Positions 1-7,836 of a stretch of DNA of 64,000 nucleotides are shown here, piece by piece. Source of the stretch: Paenibacillus sp. PK3_47. GTDB lineage: Bacteria; Bacillota; Bacilli; Paenibacillales; Paenibacillaceae. The DNA lies in contig NZ_CP026029.1 in NCBI RefSeq assembly GCF_023520895.1, forward strand, positions 3,720,001 to 3,784,000, given 5' to 3'. Below the pieces are notes generated by a model that worked only from the letters and a program-made list of their open reading frames with translations, did no database searches and was not told where the DNA came from. Position 1 is the first letter of the stretch. Each line of letters starts with the position of its first letter. Made by a program: the position numbers and the translations under genes.

Positions 1-698
1 TTGGACAATAATTCATCCGCAGCAACCGGGAACAACGTCTTCACAATGCTCAGTACCGCTTTGGCGTAATCTTGTATTTCCTGTTGGGCATCGTGTTCCA
101 GCCGTTGGTTCAGGAAGTGGGCGGCAGATTGCAGGGATGCCGTCCAGTACCAGCGGACATACAGGCCGTAGGCCGGCAGGAATAGTCTGGCCTGCTCTGC
201 GCAGATACCGTCAGAGAGGGCGGACTCATATTTTTTCATGCCTAATTCGGTGTAGTCCATCAGCTCCTTCGTATACTTCTCCCCAAGCTCCCAGGCAACA
301 ACGCCGCCGCTGCCCTGCTTGGAATTCTCAGGTGCACTCCGCCACTGATCTCCTGAAGGAACATAAAAAGCAGGCTCCTCCGTAATATATCTCCTGCTGG
401 ACTCATTCCACGCTTCAAGGCTGTCACCTGTTCCTTCGTAATGGGCTGCTCCGACAACATATTTCCACCACTGTCTGGCGACCATAAGCGGAGCATAGAT
501 TTCAAGCTGAATTACCGCATGTCTGAAAGGCGAGGTATGCCCTTCACGGGCCAAAAACTGAATCAGCCGCATGTCCTTTTCGCTCAGCGTTTCCGATTGT
601 TTGGCATAAGAGACCCGGGCCGCATTTACCACGGTCAGATCACTGCCCATGTGGTCCACCAGCCGTACGTACCCTTTATCCAGAACGTTAATTAACAT
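1..698 (-). CDS. thyX: Flavin-dependent thymidylate synthase ThyX (3' end outside window)
   Basis: Makes dTMP from dUMP using FAD, NADPH and methylenetetrahydrofolate in the cytosol. The minus strand reads without a stop from an ATG at 698 to the left edge, about 232 codons, so the C-terminus is missing. GGAGG lies just upstream of the ATG. Family landmarks are NAARVSYAK near the N-terminus, SPFRH, the substrate-binding region RQWWKYVVG followed by WNESSRRY, and the C-terminal SAAHFLNQRLEHDAQQEIQ segment. The usual RHRxxSxNxxS signature is altered: the RHR position reads KYV, and extra residues (HYEGTGDSLEA) lie before the WNESSRRY serines. I believe this variant occurs in a real ThyX subgroup. 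The gene is transcribed away from the next gene. Confidence 0.93.
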   Translation of the reverse strand, partial: MLINVLDKGYVRLVDHMGSDLTVVNAARVSYAKQSETLSEKDMRLIQFLAREGHTSPFRHAVIQLEIYAPLMVARQWWKYVVGAAHYEGTGDSLEAWNESSRRYITEEPAFYVPSGDQWRSAPENSKQGSGGVVAWELGEKYTKELMDYTELGMKKYESALSDGICAEQARLFLPAYGLYVRWYWTASLQSAAHFLNQRLEHDAQQEIQDYAKAVLSIVKTLFPVAADELLS

Positions 699-923
699 AC
701 TAACAACCTCCAATGGACTATTCTTTTGTCTAAGCTGAATATGAACTTCTAACTTCTTCTTTATGTACTTTTCAGCTGGCTGATGTACTGAGCATACTTA
801 TTTGCTCATCGGCACGCATTTTCAGCGGAAGGTTATCGGTTTAAGCACCCTTGTGTCCGTTATCCGCTTTCGGCAGCACTCTCCATACACAAATCATAGC
901 TTATTTATTTATGTAATGCATGG

Positions 924-929
924 TATAAT
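924..929 (+). promoter_or_regulatory. Extended -10 promoter element for the Nudix/TagA/kinase operon
   Basis: A perfect TATAAT preceded by TGG (extended -10) lies about 60 nt upstream of the Nudix start. The -35 region (TTATTT with a 17-nt spacer) is poor, as is usual for extended -10 promoters. The 288-bp gap between thyX and the Nudix gene holds no other convincing feature. Confidence 0.5.
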
Positions 930-986
930 TTTCCTGTGTGTTTGCTGAACACTTCATTGATGCGGATAAGTGGCTGGAGGGGATTT

Positions 987-1496
987 ATGGTACGGCTCAG
1001 GCAGCTGGCAGTGGCTTTTTTATTGAACGATCGGATGGAGATGCTGTTTCTGCAAAAGAAAGCTGAAAGCGCATTCCTTCCCGGATATCTCGTTCCCGTT
1101 GGAGGGCACATGGAGGAGGGTGAATTTAATGATCCGCTGCGTGCCTGCATTAGGGAGATTAAAGAGGAAACGGGGCTTCCAGAGCAGGCGGTCCACAACT
1201 TGTCCCTCAGGTACATAGTTCACAGGATCAGGAGTAACCGGGAAATCCGGATCCAGTATGTCTATACCGGTCATGTGCCGCCAGAGAGCGTTCCTGCAGG
1301 GAGTGACGAAGGACAGTTGCTGTGGGTGGACCGTAACAGGCTGGACAGCCGGCAGATTACTGCCTCCACGAAGGCAATCATTGATCATTATTTTGCAAAG
1401 GGAATACATAACAAGCAAATTTATACCGGTACACTATACGCGCAGAAGGGACAGGCTGTTATGGGCTGGAGTGTGCTGGAGGATTGGGAGGCGTAA
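987..1496 (+). CDS. Nudix (MutT-like) hydrolase
   Basis: Predicted to hydrolyse a nucleoside-diphosphate-linked substrate with Mg2+; the substrate cannot be told from sequence. The Nudix box runs from GGHMEEGE to REIKEETGL (about residues 39-64) and carries two extra residues between the first Glu and the RE pair (FNDPLRACI in place of seven residues). I chose the ATG at 987 because GGAGGGG precedes it by a few bases; the in-frame ATG at 936 has no ribosome site. The product has 169 residues, normal for a single-domain Nudix protein. The next gene starts 4 nt after the stop, so the two are probably co-transcribed. Confidence 0.9.
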   Translation: MVRLRQLAVAFLLNDRMEMLFLQKKAESAFLPGYLVPVGGHMEEGEFNDPLRACIREIKEETGLPEQAVHNLSLRYIVHRIRSNREIRIQYVYTGHVPPESVPAGSDEGQLLWVDRNRLDSRQITASTKAIIDHYFAKGIHNKQIYTGTLYAQKGQAVMGWSVLEDWEA

Positions 1497-1500
1497 CAGA

Positions 1501-2253
1501 GTGACAGAAGACACGGTTTCAATTTTGGGTGTGCCGTTCTCCAAGCTGACGCTTGAGGAGACGACGCTGTATCTGGCAGAGCAGATCCGCAAGGAGCGTT
1601 CCGGTCTGTTCCATTTAATTACGGCTAATCCGGAGATTACGCTGGCCAGCCAGACTGATGAGCTGCTGCGGGAAATTATTCATTCTGCGGACCTGGTGGT
1701 TCCTGATGGCATCGGGATTGTGCTTGCGGCCAAAAGACAAGGCGATCCCATCCCTGAACGTGTAACCGGATATGATCTTTTGCTGCGGCTGCTGGAAAAG
1801 GGGAATGAGCAGGGGTGGAGCTTTGATTTTCTGGGAACGGATGAGCAGACGAGCATGCAGGCTGTGGAGAAAATCTCTTACAAGTATCCCCAGGTGAAGA
1901 TTGCCGGGAGGCATCACGGTTTTTTTGATGCGGAGGAGGAGCTGCAGATTATAACTGAAATTCAGCGCTGCGGGCCGGATGTGCTGATTCTCGCTATGGG
2001 AGCGCCGTATTCGGATAAATGGCTGAATAGGCATAAAGCGGAGCTGGCCGGGGTGAAGCTTGTTTTTGGCGTCGGAGGCAGCCTGGATGTGATCTCGGGA
2101 AAAGTGAAGCCTGCACCGGCAGTCTGGAAAAAGCTGAATCTGGAGTGGGCGCATCGCCTGCTGTTCGCTCCCGTGGCCAAGGGCCAGAAATCCCGCTGGC
2201 GCAGACAGGCTGCGCTGCCCAAATTTGTCTACCGGACGATGATCCGCAGATGA
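1501..2253 (+). CDS. WecG/TagA/CpsF-family glycosyltransferase
   Basis: This GT26 family transfers a sugar (ManNAc in TagA, ManNAcA in WecG) onto lipid-linked GlcNAc on the inner face of the membrane, in wall teichoic acid or secondary-polymer synthesis. The start is GTG at 1501, preceded by GGGAGG; the longer frame beginning at 1258 lies inside the Nudix gene. Family features are ILGVPFSKLTLEE, LITANPEI, the catalytic-Asp segment VVPDGIGIVLA, GTDEQ, PDVLILAMGAPYSDKWL and FGVGGSLDVISGK, in 250 residues. The family is peripheral, and the basic C-terminus (KSRWRRQ...RTMIRR) fits membrane attachment. A WecA/TagO homologue, which would make the lipid-linked GlcNAc acceptor, is encoded at 53445-54416. 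Confidence 0.92.
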   Translation: MTEDTVSILGVPFSKLTLEETTLYLAEQIRKERSGLFHLITANPEITLASQTDELLREIIHSADLVVPDGIGIVLAAKRQGDPIPERVTGYDLLLRLLEKGNEQGWSFDFLGTDEQTSMQAVEKISYKYPQVKIAGRHHGFFDAEEELQIITEIQRCGPDVLILAMGAPYSDKWLNRHKAELAGVKLVFGVGGSLDVISGKVKPAPAVWKKLNLEWAHRLLFAPVAKGQKSRWRRQAALPKFVYRTMIRR

Positions 2254-3230
2254 CAGACAGCTGCAAATTGACCGGTCTGCTAAAAGACACGGTATACTGC
2301 TTCGTGTCCCCTGATGCCCAAGTGTTAAGCGTCGAGAGCAGTCCAATATCGGCAGGCAGCCGGGCTGTTGAGCTGTCGAGGCACCGGCTGAAGCTCGGGG
2401 TGAGCTCCGGGGAAAATGAGGCTTCCACTGGTGCGTCTGATTCAGAAATTTCGCTGATTACCAAACTGGCCAATTATAATGAACGTTCTGCCCTGTCCCG
2501 TTTATATGCACAAGGAGCAAAGGTTCCCTTCAGCTTGTCGAATCAGCCGCAATGTGAAGGGCGCAGCCTGCTCTGTATTCAAGATGTGGATGATCAGACA
2601 GATTACAGCAGACTGGATATTGCCGCGCTTGAGGCTAAAGAAATGCAGGCACTCGCCTATATTCACAGTAAGAACCTGGGCTGCAGGGAGGAAGTCCCCT
2701 GGCTGCCGGTGGTTGACGAGGATCAGATTGCTGTGGCGGTCGGGCACTGGTGGAAACCTGCGTGGAAAGCGGCGAAGAGCCATCCGGATTTTGCCGGGAC
2801 ATTCGGTGCAGAACGGCTTGCTGAAATTGAAAGTGTGGCGGAGGGGATCGTCAGTGCAATGGTTCCGGTCATTGAGGATACCGCCACCTATACGATGATC
2901 CACAATGACTTGAATCCGGGCAACGTGCTGGTGCATAACAACGAGGAGGTCTACTTCATTGACTGGGAGGAAGCCTGTTACGGCTCGCTGTTCCTGGATA
3001 TTCCTATGCGCTGCAGCAGCGTGCGGCAAGCATTTGCCTACAAGAAATACTTGAACAATTACGGATTAGAGATTCCGGATGCGAAGTTTGCGGAGCTTTT
3101 TGCCGTCGCCTCCCGGTATCTGGGCCTGCGGTATATGTGCTGGAATCTTGGAGTATGGGAGCATAACGAGCGGGCTAAAGCTGATTTGTGCAAATATATG
3201 GATATGGTTACCCGGCCTTTATTCAGCTAA
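2250..3230 (+). CDS. Aminoglycoside/choline phosphotransferase-fold kinase
   Basis: Member of the APH/choline kinase superfamily; the substrate is unknown. The catalytic loop reads HNDLNPGNVLV and the metal-binding segment reads FIDWEEACYG, matching the Brenner and DFG-like motifs. The ATG at 2250 overlaps the TGA of the glycosyltransferase (ATGA), indicating translational coupling; this gives 326 residues. Co-transcription with a TagA/WecG enzyme suggests a small-molecule or sugar kinase linked to envelope polymers, but spectinomycin/aminoglycoside-type kinases look the same at this level. The N-terminal 70 residues are weakly similar to a kinase N-lobe and rich in Ser. Confidence 0.82.
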   Translation: MTDSCKLTGLLKDTVYCFVSPDAQVLSVESSPISAGSRAVELSRHRLKLGVSSGENEASTGASDSEISLITKLANYNERSALSRLYAQGAKVPFSLSNQPQCEGRSLLCIQDVDDQTDYSRLDIAALEAKEMQALAYIHSKNLGCREEVPWLPVVDEDQIAVAVGHWWKPAWKAAKSHPDFAGTFGAERLAEIESVAEGIVSAMVPVIEDTATYTMIHNDLNPGNVLVHNNEEVYFIDWEEACYGSLFLDIPMRCSSVRQAFAYKKYLNNYGLEIPDAKFAELFAVASRYLGLRYMCWNLGVWEHNERAKADLCKYMDMVTRPLFS

Positions 3231-3233
3231 AAA

Positions 3234-3280
3234 AACAGACCTTGCCGGCCTGAGCCCGCGAAGGTCTGTTGTCGTATTTT
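3234..3280. terminator. Bidirectional rho-independent terminator
   Basis: A perfect 10-bp stem (AACAGACCTT at 3234-3243 with AAGGTCTGTT at 3261-3270) is followed by a T-rich run on the plus strand and preceded by an A-run that serves the minus strand. It sits between the convergent kinase and SDR genes. Confidence 0.85.
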
Positions 3281-3281
3281 A

Positions 3282-4034
3282 TTAAATTACATAAGGTGTT
3301 GCTTCGATCGTTTCTGCTTTGGCTACAGCAGCTTCCAGCGTCATCCCGGTGAAATTCTGCGCATGGAGGAACCGTCCGCTTTTCTTGTCATCTACAAAGG
3401 CCCCGACAGCAATGCCGGGAATAACGCTCTCTACGGGGCTTGTGGCATTCGGGCCGCCGAGATCGGTTCTGCACCAGCCCGGATCAGTCAGACTGATAAT
3501 AACATCGGTTCCGTCCAGACGTGAGGCCAGATCCTTGGTGAATTTATCAAGCGCTGCTTTGCTGGCGGCATAACCGGCCTGTTCGGGTTCATTTTTGATG
3601 CCGCTGGTGGTATTGATGACCCGCCCGAAGCCGCGCTCCAGCATTTTGGGAATTAAGCGGTTGCATATTGTTGCAACAGAAATGAAATTAATCCGGAAGC
3701 TCTGCTCAAAATCTTCTGCCGGCGTATTCCAGTAATCTGTCCGGTAAGCAATTTGTACGGCGGCATTGTTAAATACAATGTCTACTGCCACACCTTTAGC
3801 TTCGATTTCATCCAGCATGGCAGCCACTTCATCGTGATTCGCAAGTTCGGCATGCACACAGCAGGCTTCAACGCCGAGCGCTTTGACCTCCTGCTCCACC
3901 TTGGCTGTATGTGCCAGGTCTCTGCTGTGCAGAATCAGATTGCAGCCCTGCTGTGCCATGAATATCGCGGTCTGGTAACCGACGCCCCGGCTTGCTCCTG
4001 TAATCAATGCCCATCTGCCTTGTATGTTTACCAT
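3282..4034 (-). CDS. Short-chain dehydrogenase/reductase (SDR)
   Basis: Classical SDR oxidoreductase of 250 residues. The Rossmann nucleotide-binding motif is TGASRGVG near residue 13, NNA is present (FNNAAVQ), and the catalytic Ser and Tyr-x-x-x-Lys appear as NTTSG and YAASK. The start at 4034 follows AAGGAG directly; the longer frame from 4064 adds ten residues without a ribosome site. Substrate unknown. It is convergent with the kinase gene and shares its terminator. Confidence 0.9.
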   Translation of the reverse strand: MVNIQGRWALITGASRGVGYQTAIFMAQQGCNLILHSRDLAHTAKVEQEVKALGVEACCVHAELANHDEVAAMLDEIEAKGVAVDIVFNNAAVQIAYRTDYWNTPAEDFEQSFRINFISVATICNRLIPKMLERGFGRVINTTSGIKNEPEQAGYAASKAALDKFTKDLASRLDGTDVIISLTDPGWCRTDLGGPNATSPVESVIPGIAVGAFVDDKKSGRFLHAQNFTGMTLEAAVAKAETIEATPYVI

Positions 4035-4180
4035 GAATATCGCTCCTTGTCTGAGAATGGACAATAATACTCCACAGCAAGTCTAGCATAAATCCGCTTA
4101 CAATTATATCTGATCTTCGGCTGAATCCGCGGCTGCTGTTCTGGGTAAGTATAGGTAAAGGAAACCAGGAGGGGATAGAA

Positions 4181-4513
4181 GTGGCCAATCCGATTAAGGA
4201 ATTCAAGAACAGCATTGACGGCCTGAAACAGTCGCTGGACGGGGTGAAGCAGTCCGTGGACCGGCTGAAGGAGCCTGTGGATGAAGTGAAGACCAATATC
4301 CAGGAAACACTGGATGAGGCCAAAAGCCGTTCGGAAGGCGTCAAATCCGGGGTGAAGCGCGTGAAAGCATCCGTGCAGGAGACCAAGACGGTATTGGGCG
4401 AGGTGAAGGAGACGGTATCAGGCGCAGCCGGAGCAATCTATACCCAGGAGCGTTACCAGCGCCTCAAGAGCCGCAAGAGAAGGCAGGGCATTGCCGGAGC
4501 AATCCGGCACTGA
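4181..4513 (+). CDS. Small coiled-coil protein with heptad repeats
   Basis: 110 residues starting with GTG at 4181 behind AGGAGGGG. Residues 10-40 show clean seven-residue periodicity (DGLKQSL, DGVKQSV, DRLKEPV, DEVKTNI), then further amphipathic helix to about residue 80 and a basic C-terminus (RLKSRKRRQG). There is no signal peptide and no membrane segment. I do not recognise a family; amphipathic-helix proteins of this type bind membranes or form rods. It is monocistronic, with a strong hairpin terminator 41 nt after the stop. Confidence 0.72.
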   Translation: MANPIKEFKNSIDGLKQSLDGVKQSVDRLKEPVDEVKTNIQETLDEAKSRSEGVKSGVKRVKASVQETKTVLGEVKETVSGAAGAIYTQERYQRLKSRKRRQGIAGAIRH

Positions 4514-4553
4514 CAATAGTGTGCATACAGCCCGGAATGTCATATACGAAATG

Positions 4554-4606
4554 AACAAAGACGCAAGGAGGAGAACGATGCCATCGTCCAGCCTTGCGTC
4601 TTTGTT
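4554..4606. terminator. Long-stem terminator between convergent genes
   Basis: A perfect 15-bp inverted repeat (AACAAAGACGCAAGG with CCTTGCGTCTTTGTT) lies between the coiled-coil gene and the convergent membrane-protein gene. The A/T-rich ends of the stem let it act in both directions. Confidence 0.8.
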
Positions 4607-4621
4607 GTGCGGTAGGATCGG

Positions 4622-6415
4622 TTAAGGTGCGGTCAAGCTCAGGCTTGCTGCGGAATCAACCATAAGTACAGGAACATACTCCGTACCAAGGTTCGTCTCC
4701 ATGACATCATAATTACTCTGGAATTGGCCGCTGATAACGGCAGAGCCTGTGGTATCGCCGACATTGCCCTGAAGAATTATATATCTGTCTCCGGTGACGG
4801 CCACAATTCTTCCATAGTTATCATAGAAGATTTCGGCGTTCAGCGAGATGTTCTCGTAAGGATAGAGCTCGAGATCACCGGCACTGATGAGCCTGTATTC
4901 CTGATGAATTTCAGCAAACTGGTACATCCCGTCCACCTGACGGTATATTGCGGTTTGTCCGTCCACGCCATCCCCGATATCCGCATTCAAAACGGTAACC
5001 GACAGATCCTCCTGCACCAGCTCATAGCTGTCCCCGGCAAAAGAAAACAGCGGCGTTATCCCCTCAGGCCTGATGGTGTAAGCGGCAAAATCTGTCCGCC
5101 CGTCATCACGGCTGCCTTCACTTACAACAACCGGAACCCCGGCCAGGGCGGATAATCTGGTGTCAAAATCAAGACTCCGGAGGTTTTCATAACCGGGTAC
5201 AATATCGCCAGTCAAGGTGGAGACAACACCCTCCCCCGTCATGTCCGCATAGTGTAACCTTCCGCTGCGGTCTGTTCCGGCTGCAGCTACCCGTACACCG
5301 TATTGTCCGGTAACGGAGGCCACTTGTGCATAGCTGTCCGGTTCTTTACCGCCCGGCAGCAGCCGCACCGGTTCGGCTATGTTCCAGGCCAGCTGGGCAG
5401 CGGCTATGTTCTCCGTGGTGTCTATTATAGAAGCGAGTTCACCATAGAGCTGAATGGCTGCTGCATACTGGCCGCTGCGCACCATTTTTCCGCCGGATCT
5501 AATGAGCTTGGCTGTGGTGTTGTCAATCACCGTCAGCGTCTGGGAAGCCGTAAGTCCTGCCGAAGCTGCGTATTCCCGGTAGGCTGTGACATGGCCTGTG
5601 AAAGCGGCCATATTATCGTTATCCACATCCTTGGTAAGGATAAGTGTGGCACTCTCCTCTGCCTGCTTCTGAATCCAGGGAGCCTCATAGCTGTGGCTGC
5701 TGTACGCCTCCTGCATGGACAGGGCGCTGCCGAGCAGACCGGTAAAGTTCCCTGCTCCCGTCAAAGCCTTGAGCCCCGCTATATCATGAGCCCGGAAAGC
5801 ATCTGCCAGCAATTTCTCCTTGGCTTCATTTCCTCCATAATAAGCACCCGGAATCAGCAGCAGATTCCACTTAAAGCTGTCAGGGCTGCCGGAACTGTCT
5901 TCCGTACTGCCGCTGTTCTGACTGTCTGTCATCTCACCCAGAAACTGCGTCTTAAACTGCTGAAATCCGGCTGTCATCTGTTCGGAAATCCCTGAATCGG
6001 CTGACAGCTGGCGGTAATAGGCCTCATGAGGTCCGCCTGCCTTCATATATTCGGCTTTGAGGCTGAGCAGGGAGGCGTAGCTCTCCATGAATCCGCTAAA
6101 ATCCCTGGTGACCAGCTGGTCTGTCACCTTCAGCACAAGAGTGCGCAGCCCGCTGCGGATGGCGCTGATCGGTGCAAGCTCCGCGAGCCGGGCATCCACC
6201 AGCTCTTCTTTGTACAGGATGGCAGAGTTCGAGTCCGCCTGGCGGAACTGATTCTCTGCAGCGATCAGGTCTCCGGCCGCGTACAGCCGCTCGGCTTCCT
6301 GAACCATTGTGATCTTATCGTCAATCCGGAATGCTTTCCGGCCCAGAAGGACAACCATGAAGATACACAAAATAATCATAATATTGCGCAGGGTTATCGC
6401 CTGTTTGAACGTCAT
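4622..6415 (-). CDS. Membrane-anchored protein of the vWA/tubulin-like locus, function unknown
   Basis: 597 residues with a single N-terminal membrane segment (about residues 12-28, IMIILCIFMVVLLG) and a large domain probably outside the membrane. Residues 35-65 resemble a tetratricopeptide-type helical pair (AERLYAAGDLIAAENQF). A Ser/Gly/Asp-rich linker lies near residue 170, followed by another helical region. The C-terminal 250 residues are rich in beta-type segments (ADMTGEGVVSTLTGD, ADIGDGVDGQTAIY), as in propeller or integrin-alpha-like repeats. AAGGGG precedes the ATG. It is the last gene of a minus-strand trio diverging from the vWA gene at 7837. No enzyme motif was found. Confidence 0.75.
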   Translation of the reverse strand: MTFKQAITLRNIMIILCIFMVVLLGRKAFRIDDKITMVQEAERLYAAGDLIAAENQFRQADSNSAILYKEELVDARLAELAPISAIRSGLRTLVLKVTDQLVTRDFSGFMESYASLLSLKAEYMKAGGPHEAYYRQLSADSGISEQMTAGFQQFKTQFLGEMTDSQNSGSTEDSSGSPDSFKWNLLLIPGAYYGGNEAKEKLLADAFRAHDIAGLKALTGAGNFTGLLGSALSMQEAYSSHSYEAPWIQKQAEESATLILTKDVDNDNMAAFTGHVTAYREYAASAGLTASQTLTVIDNTTAKLIRSGGKMVRSGQYAAAIQLYGELASIIDTTENIAAAQLAWNIAEPVRLLPGGKEPDSYAQVASVTGQYGVRVAAAGTDRSGRLHYADMTGEGVVSTLTGDIVPGYENLRSLDFDTRLSALAGVPVVVSEGSRDDGRTDFAAYTIRPEGITPLFSFAGDSYELVQEDLSVTVLNADIGDGVDGQTAIYRQVDGMYQFAEIHQEYRLISAGDLELYPYENISLNAEIFYDNYGRIVAVTGDRYIILQGNVGDTTGSAVISGQFQSNYDVMETNLGTEYVPVLMVDSAASLSLTAP

Positions 6416-6550
6416 ATAATAGTAGCCCCTTTTTTAAAAAATATAAGAAGGTATAACTTGGTGTCATACTTCATTCTTATATTCCCTGCAGAACCGGCTC
6501 CGCTCCTGATCATAGGGCAGGCCGTTTCTTTGTGTGCAGGCATTCCTATT

Positions 6551-7495
6551 TCATCGGGCGCTGTCCTGAACATCAGGATCCCAGCGGTATTTGGCTTCAC
6601 GGACCTCTGCGAGCTTAAGGTCGAGGCCGTTCCACGGTTCATAAGGATTTGCTGAAATCAGCCTGGATAAGCGCAGGAAACGGTCCTTGGGCAGCTCATC
6701 TATGTATCTTCCGATCATGCCGGAGTACAGCAAAGCGTAGCGTTTCATGCGGACGGCCGCGCCGGCAACACCTGTCAGGATAGCAATCCCGTCCTTCATT
6801 TCAAGGATTTGCGTCTCGTAGGCTTTCACATAACGCAGCGTCCGGTCCTTGATGAGATCGGGCCGGACCTTGGCAATTTCGCCGATATATTCAGCCAGCA
6901 GCGGTTCGAAATCCTTCAGCAGCAGCTGCTCAAGTTCCAGGTTCATGTCCTTGCGGAGCTGAAAGCCGTGCAGAAGGGCAACGCGCTGGCGGGCAATCCG
7001 GTCACCGCGCAGCAGGACGGAGATTTCGCGCAGCTTCTCATAAGCAAGCACATCATTCTCGCGGAGTACGGAGACCGCCTCCTGGCGGTTGATCTCCAGG
7101 CCTTCTTTGATCGTATCTATATTCCGGCCGAGCAGTTCGTTCAGTGCATACAGATTTTCGTTCTGTCTTACTCTGCGCTGCGTATAGTAGAGCAGTCCGG
7201 CCAGTATGATGCCTCCGGCTGCGCACAGCATCATTTCCTGCAGGCTCTGGCCGAAATAGACGGAGATCAGGGTGAGCAGGAGGACCAGCAGGAGCCGGGT
7301 ATGCATCTTGCGGCCGGCCAGGCGGGCAGCCTGCTTCTCAACCCCGGTCAGTGCAGCGCGGCCACATTTGCCGCAGCGCTCTTCGCCAAGCGCGGTATAG
7401 CGTCCGCAGTGCCGGCAGATGCGCAGTTTATCGTAAGCGTAGCGGGGGGCCTTGAAGGGGCGGAACGTTACGGGTCGCTTCTTATTCACGGGCAC
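6551..7495 (-). CDS. Zinc-ribbon protein with two membrane segments
   Basis: 314 residues. A zinc ribbon with two Cys pairs (CRHCGRY and CGKCGRA, about residues 27-45) is followed by two membrane helices (about residues 68-105, LLLVLLLTLISVYF and MMLCAAGGIILAGLLYY) and a 200-residue helical cytosolic domain rich in Arg, Leu and Glu. The start overlaps the upstream 50-residue gene by 14 nt, indicating coupling. The GTPase encoded at 18739 also carries Cys pairs, a shared feature of the locus. No family name is assigned. Confidence 0.75.
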   Translation of the reverse strand: MPVNKKRPVTFRPFKAPRYAYDKLRICRHCGRYTALGEERCGKCGRAALTGVEKQAARLAGRKMHTRLLLVLLLTLISVYFGQSLQEMMLCAAGGIILAGLLYYTQRRVRQNENLYALNELLGRNIDTIKEGLEINRQEAVSVLRENDVLAYEKLREISVLLRGDRIARQRVALLHGFQLRKDMNLELEQLLLKDFEPLLAEYIGEIAKVRPDLIKDRTLRYVKAYETQILEMKDGIAILTGVAGAAVRMKRYALLYSGMIGRYIDELPKDRFLRLSRLISANPYEPWNGLDLKLAEVREAKYRWDPDVQDSAR

Positions 7496-7634
7496 GGTCG
7501 CCTCCGTTCAGCGCGGCCAGAAGCCTCTCGTCAATGTCATCACGGCCCAGCGGCTTGCGCCTGCGCGCGGCATATAGAGAGATCTGAATTACGGCATAAA
7601 GAAACGTAATTCCGAGAATGACGTATGAAATCAT
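7482..7634 (-). CDS. Small single-pass membrane protein (50 residues)
   Basis: Begins with ATG at 7634 behind AGGAAGAG. One membrane helix (MISYVILGITFLYAVIQISLYAA) is followed by a basic and acidic tail (RRRKPLGRDDIDERLL). It overlaps the zinc-ribbon gene by 14 nt, so it is the first gene of the minus-strand trio in the vWA/tubulin-like locus. A small membrane adaptor is plausible but unproven. Confidence 0.6.
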   Translation of the reverse strand: MISYVILGITFLYAVIQISLYAARRRKPLGRDDIDERLLAALNGGDRARE

Positions 7635-7728
7635 GGAACTCTTCCTTTCTTCCTGGAAGCACGGCGGTCCGGACATGTAACGGAAAAGACAATCCTGCAT
7701 GTACGGTGCCGGTTCTGCGGTCCTAAAG

Positions 7729-7757
7729 TTGAAGTTTACAAGGTTTAATTATATCAT
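7729..7757 (+). promoter_or_regulatory. Candidate sigma-A promoter of the vWA/tubulin-like operon
   Basis: TTGAAG at 7729-7734, a 17-nt spacer and TATCAT at 7752-7757 lie about 80 nt upstream of the vWA start, in the 202-bp gap between divergent transcription units. An alternative pair is TTTACA with TAATGG, shifted by several bases. Confidence 0.45.
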
Positions 7758-7836
7758 AATGGCATGCTATTTACAGAATTTAGCTAGAACGACGAACAGT
7801 CTGCCAACCGAATTTAACACAAGAGGAGCCATCTTT

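Noticed and set aside
6412..6642. 76-residue ORF between the zinc-ribbon and 597-residue genes
   Set aside because: It overlaps the end of the zinc-ribbon gene in another frame, lacks a ribosome site and has random composition; the 135-bp gap is taken as intergenic.
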